Assembly: GCA_910591455.2 (NCBI GenBank)
Contig: OU342804.1
Location: 11,751,133-11,815,132 of the forward strand
Direction: 5' to 3'
DNA from: Pholis gunnellus
Taxonomy: Eukaryota; Chordata; Actinopteri; Perciformes; Pholidae
DNA: 64,000 bases
Shown here piece after piece: positions 59,581 through 64,000 of this stretch (its first letter is position 1; every line of letters starts with the position of its first letter). The translations under genes and the position numbers were made by a program. A model generated the notes under the pieces. That model worked only from the letters and a program-made list of their open reading frames with translations. It ran no database searches and was not told where the DNA came from.

Positions 59581-60444
59581 TACACTGCATGATTTAGCCC
59601 AGCGGCTAGCTGAGTTTTCCGTACTCATAGCTCTTCTACTCTCACTTGGTTTAAGTGCATCTGCCCACAGGGTTGAATTTCAGCCGGCACGCATGTTTTT
59701 TCATCCCAACATTGTTGAAACAGAGCAGCTAATATTGTTAGCGAGAGCAACAAGTTAGCGGACTGCCGAGTGTATCTTGGACCAGTTGTTGGAAAATGTA
59801 GAGAAATGCTAAGAGAAGATGATAGAAGTCCAAAAGTGCTTTTGGTTTCCACTGAACATCATAAACTGATGATCTATAGTGTTAGAGTTAATTCAGGGGC
59901 TGTATTTCATATTTGGTGTATTGCTTAAGGGCAAGTCAACAAAAGTAGTTGAAAATGGAAATTATTACCATCTCCATCACAACAAATCAAGATCAGCGCA
60001 GCCTTTGTAGTTGTTTCACTGCTGTGTGAAACAAGCTCAGCCCCTAAAGCTCAATTTTATATTGTTCCAAATAAATGGGAAGTTTGAAACAAAAAGACAC
60101 TTTTGTAAGGAACTGTTTTGAAGCATAAAAGTGTGAACATGATTGGAAGTAAACTTATTTCAGCACCTGCGGTCTTCAAAACTTCATATTTTCACACATA
60201 CATGAAGTACTTGGTAGGACCGGAGAGAATTCACAATAACACATTGCTGTATTTAACTTTTACTACTTACACTTACATTTTTTGAGATGTTGCCAAACCT
60301 CTTACAGTGTAATTTGAGTGAAATACCACATCATTCTATTAATTGTTGTGAGTACAAGTAAACAACATGGTGCTGAGTTGTTTACATTGCTGTTCTACTG
60401 TCTGCTCTTCTGACAGAAAACAGTTGCTCCTACCAACAAGACCA
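59581..60444. other. Intergenic, nothing recognised
   Basis: A/T-rich DNA with no gene, repeat family or structured motif that I can name. Confidence 0.4.
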
Positions 60445-61240
60445 AATCAGAATCAGAAACTGTTTAAGTAAATTACACATACAAGGAATTTGGCTAGGTG
60501 ATTGATGCGTAACAGTAAACACAGTACAATACTATAAGACATAATTTAAAAATGGAAAATATGAAGATGTACCATCAAATATGGTAAACAAACAAACAAG
60601 AGTACATTAAAATAAGTACATTATTAAAGTGGCATGTGTATATTAATAGTGAAAAGATGTGCAAGGGTGTCTAACTAAACAATAAATTGTCCTGGGGGTG
60701 TAAGTGTCTGAGTCAGTGGGGGTCCCGGGCTTTATTGATGAGCTCAACAGCAGAAGGGAAGAAACTGTTCGTCTGGCGTGAGGTCTTGGTCCTGATGGAC
60801 CGCAGCCTCCTGCCAGAGGGAAGGGAGTCGAAGAGTTTGTATCCAGGGTGAGAGCGGTCGGCTACAATCTTTCTTGCTCGCCTCAGGGTCCTGGAGACGA
60901 ACAAGTCGTAGAGGGATGACAGATTGCAGCCAATCACCCTCTCAGCAGAGTGAATGATGCGCTGCCCTTGTCCTTGGCAGTGGCTGCAGCGTACCAGAAG
61001 CTGATGGAGGAGGAGAGGATGGACTCAATGATGGCTGTGTAGAAGTGAACCATCATTGTCTTTGGCAGGTTGAACTTCTTCAGCTGCCTCAGGAAATACA
61101 TCCTCTGCTGAGCCGTCTTTTGTGGTGGAGCTGACGTTAAGCTCCCACTTGAGGTCCTGGGTTATGCTGGAGCTCAGAAGGCGGAAGGACTCCACAGCGT
61201 CGACGAGGGAGTCCCACAGGGTGATAGGTGCAGTCACTAA
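60445..61240 (-). mobile_element. L2/Rex-like LINE, 3' fragment with ORF2 C-terminus
   Basis: Minus-strand translation gives blocks typical of the end of fish LINE ORF2: 'NLPKTMMVHFYTAIIESILS', 'IGCNLSSLYDLFVSRTLRRA', 'LPSGRRLRSIRTKTSR' and a stop at 60713. The blocks lie in three frames, so at least two frameshifts (near 61120 and near 60940) break it. The 3' end at about 60445 carries two tandem TTCTGAT-type units, the usual tail. The 5' part of the LINE is missing: a 5'-truncated, dead copy. Confidence 0.8.
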
Positions 61241-63153
61241 AAAAACATCAAAAGGACCATGTGGATGCAGGCATCTAAACTTAAAAAAAGTTGTTTAGAT
61301 GCTGCTTGAAGTCCAAGACTATAAATTAGTTAAGATTTACTCTCTGGGGCAGGACTGCTTCCAGTCTAGCTGTGTTGTCTTGCAGAGTTGGCCTCAGAGT
61401 CAGAAACTGAAAAAATGATTGCAATTTATTCACGTGCAGTTTCTTGAATTAATTGTCATGATTTTATGCTAGTTAAGTAATGTGCATTTTCTTTTATGCT
61501 TTGTTTAAAGCGAAGGGGGAGATAGTCACATAGAGTCACACTAAACAACAGATTAAACTGCAGGAAACAAATGAAATTGTTATATCTTTCACTTGTTTTA
61601 AGAATATTGTCATTTTAAGGCTGGATAACCAAAAACGACTTCTTGCAGTGCACAGCTACAAGTCAGTGTCCTATTTTATTGTGGAGTACATTCTCCCCGG
61701 GGAATAATGAGCATGAGGCGATCAGACAGCAAAGCTGGTTTCACTCTCTGAAGTTTGTGCCAGAAACGCACATCCTCGTTAGACTGGTCCACAGCTACTG
61801 GGAACAGAAAGTTCCCAACATTGGCCTTTGTGAGCCATTGTGTTTGCATCACTCTCCAACCCCTAAACCTTCAAGGGTATAATTGAGTGGTTACAGAATA
61901 TTTTCATTAAGTCAGAAGTAGCTGTCCAGCCCTGGCAAACAGCGCGTCTCTGCGCTCAGCTTAATGCACTTCAAAGTTCTCTTGAAACTCAGCTCAGTGT
62001 TTATTTCTGTCAGTCCTGAAGCCCGTGTAATCAACGGGGAATTGACTTGAAGGTCTTAAAGGGTCCACTTTGAAATAGATCAGTACCCGCTTACATCCCC
62101 CCTCACCCTGGATATGAGAGGTATGGACATAAATTTCGCATTGGACAGCGAAAGAAATGAATATGAATTTTCAACATTTTGATCGGAGCATTGAAAGTGG
62201 ATAAAAAGGCATAGTCCAAAGCACATCTGAAAAAAGGAGCTTACATTTTCTATAATATTAAACCTAAGTCAGCCTTTGATCTTTTAATCCTGTGCTCATA
62301 AGGTTGTGAGATAAGCAGGCATGACTAACGTCTCTTTCTAATAGTCAAGAAAGAGCAGAGCCCACATAATGAGCTCTCTTACCCCTTTTGAAGACAAATT
62401 GGACTGAAATTCCATATTTGATGGATCTTACTTTCAATAGAATTCTGTTTAAAGTCAAGAGAGAGATGGCCAGTCACGTTAACAGTGCAGTTAAACACAG
62501 TGTGGGCGCCTGGCCTTGTTTTTCTCTCAGCCTCCCAGATGTCTATCTGAGCTGTCTGCTGCTGTCTTTGTGGTATCATCCTTGTCGTTTCTTTATTTAG
62601 CCAACACTGTCACTTTGACTGACTTGCAGGGTTTATGTATATATCAGAGTGGAGCTAAAGTCCTGTGCAGCTCACAGGCTGCTAGTGTTGCTTGTAATCG
62701 CATCCTCTCGATCTTATAAAGCCAGCTGTGGTCACCTGTCTGTCCTCAGTCAACATCCCCCTGCCTGTTCATGAGAGTATTAAGGCCACTGGACTGAACA
62801 CACATGTACAAATATTGAGTTATGCAGAATAAAACAAGTCTATATTAATTTTCTTCACGATTAACGTCAATGATGTGTCATTAAAGAATAAAAACTACCA
62901 AACCGCCAACTTGAATAAGCATGATCCGTTATTGAGGTGAAATCTAATTTGTAATTCTGCTATTTGACCTTTTAAAACACACACATAATAGCTGACACTA
63001 TTAGCCTTTGCAGGGCATAGCAGGGCATCTAATCACGTTGAAAGATTAGAGCCTTATAAGCGTGGCTTTGTAACTGCAGCCGGGTAATAGTTTCTCTCTT
63101 GCTCTCCCACAGGCTGCGCTGAACCTTTTAATTGGGTGACACTCATTCCCGTT

Positions 63154-63212
<59 letters not shown>

Positions 63213-64000
63213 CTGTCTCTTTGTTTCACAAGCAGACAAAGTTATTTGAATCGCTCTAATACTTTCATCTCATATTCTCTTTGTCCCATTGTTATGCAAC
63301 CACACGGACTCAGATGTAAAAAGACACAAACGGAACAAAGAGAGGAATCTTTTTTTTCTGATTTTATGCATTACTTCTCTTCACATATCTCGCATTCTCT
63401 CCAGACAAATTATATTCCAGATAAGAAGTGGTGGGGGTGGGCGAGGCTGAACAAGGCCAATTTCTTTTAAAGGGCTGGTCTTCAGGACGAGGCACACCAC
63501 AGAGCCATATTCATAAATATCATTTGCGTTTTTACACTTCTGACGGGCGCTTTATCGCGTGGCCGTTTTCATCTCTCCCTTTGATGCTGGTTAAAGGAGA
63601 AGGCAGCCATTGTCCTCTGTGGCCTGCAGGCATGTTTTGAGCTACGCAGTGCGGGTCAATGGAGAGTTTGGGGGCCGGCTAAATGTCAGGCGCACATGGC
63701 CACGCTCGCATAGCTTAATGCAGGCCTGTGTCTGGCCCTTGTCCTTGTCCCCCTCCAACTCTGTGTGTCTTTATCCCTCTGTCTCCAGCTTCTCCCTCTG
63801 TCTCAGATGTACATGCCATCTGGTCTGGCTCCACATCTGTGGATATCCTGTCTACAAAGCCCGGACAGCAGCACTCTTTGTGCAGCGACTCTTTGCGCTC
63901 TGAGGCACCTGCCATGGCTTAAATCACTTTACCCATGCAAAAGGGGCAAGCCCATTAATTGTGTCCACTGCTAAACATGTTGTATTGCACTTGCTGGGAT
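61241..64000. other. Intergenic with candidate enhancer blocks
   Basis: No exon recognised. A (CT)n tract lies at 63155-63206. The blocks 61640-61880 and 63430-63730 are GC-balanced and repeat-free. The latter holds a TCF/LEF-like CCTTTGATG (63578-63586), a SOX-like CCATTGTCC (about 63607) and an A/T homeobox-like stretch (63507-63530). Confidence 0.4.
63155..63206. repeat. (CT)n microsatellite
   Basis: About 26 CT units. Confidence 0.95.

Overview
The window looks like nuclear DNA of a teleost fish, probably a percomorph. Reasons: split genes with consensus GT-AG introns, many dinucleotide microsatellites, and repeat families I recognise from spiny-rayed fish (a tRNA-derived SINE with a LINE-like tail, hAT-type miniature elements, an L2/Rex-like LINE fragment). 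I could not search or align anything, so the species is not assigned. There are no prokaryotic genes, CRISPR arrays, rRNA genes or functional tRNA genes.

Two complete protein-coding genes fill the middle. On the plus strand, 26 coding exons between 8527 and 34050 encode a 1116-residue membrane adenylyl cyclase that best matches type 7 (adcy7): six membrane spans, C1 catalytic domain, linker, six more spans, C2 catalytic domain. On the minus strand, 17 coding exons from 43467 down to 35311 encode a 597-residue bromodomain protein matching BRD7, a subunit of the PBAF chromatin remodeller. Every exon junction was checked for splice dinucleotides and for reading phase, and both frames stay open to a stop codon. 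ADCY7 and BRD7 are also neighbours in mammals (human 16q12.1), so the pair is conserved synteny. The two genes converge tail to tail, with poly(A) signals about 75 bp apart. The products have no known shared pathway: one makes cAMP at membranes, the other binds acetylated chromatin.

Layout: 1-7998 is upstream sequence with no gene I can support. 7999-8526 is a probable 5' leader of adcy7 with five small upstream ORFs. 8527-34050 is adcy7; its introns carry a SINE fragment (about 19.7 kb), a nested pair of hAT-like elements (25.1-25.8 kb), a repeat carrying DR1-type sites (28.3-28.5 kb) and a decayed P2X7-ballast-like coding relic (33.3-33.6 kb). 34051-35170 is the adcy7 3' UTR. 35200-43467 is brd7, whose introns hold a hAT-like element, a common fish repeat, a LINE-tail-like fragment and a CpG-rich promoter-like block. 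43468-43650 is the brd7 promoter area with two CTCF-like motifs. 43651-64000 is about 20 kb of apparently intergenic DNA: a SINE with an 11-bp target duplication, a long (GA)n tract, a DNA transposon with 40-bp terminal inverted repeats, a decayed LINE, and several unique GC-richer blocks that may be conserved enhancers. In mammals the next gene is NKD1; I did not find its exons here.
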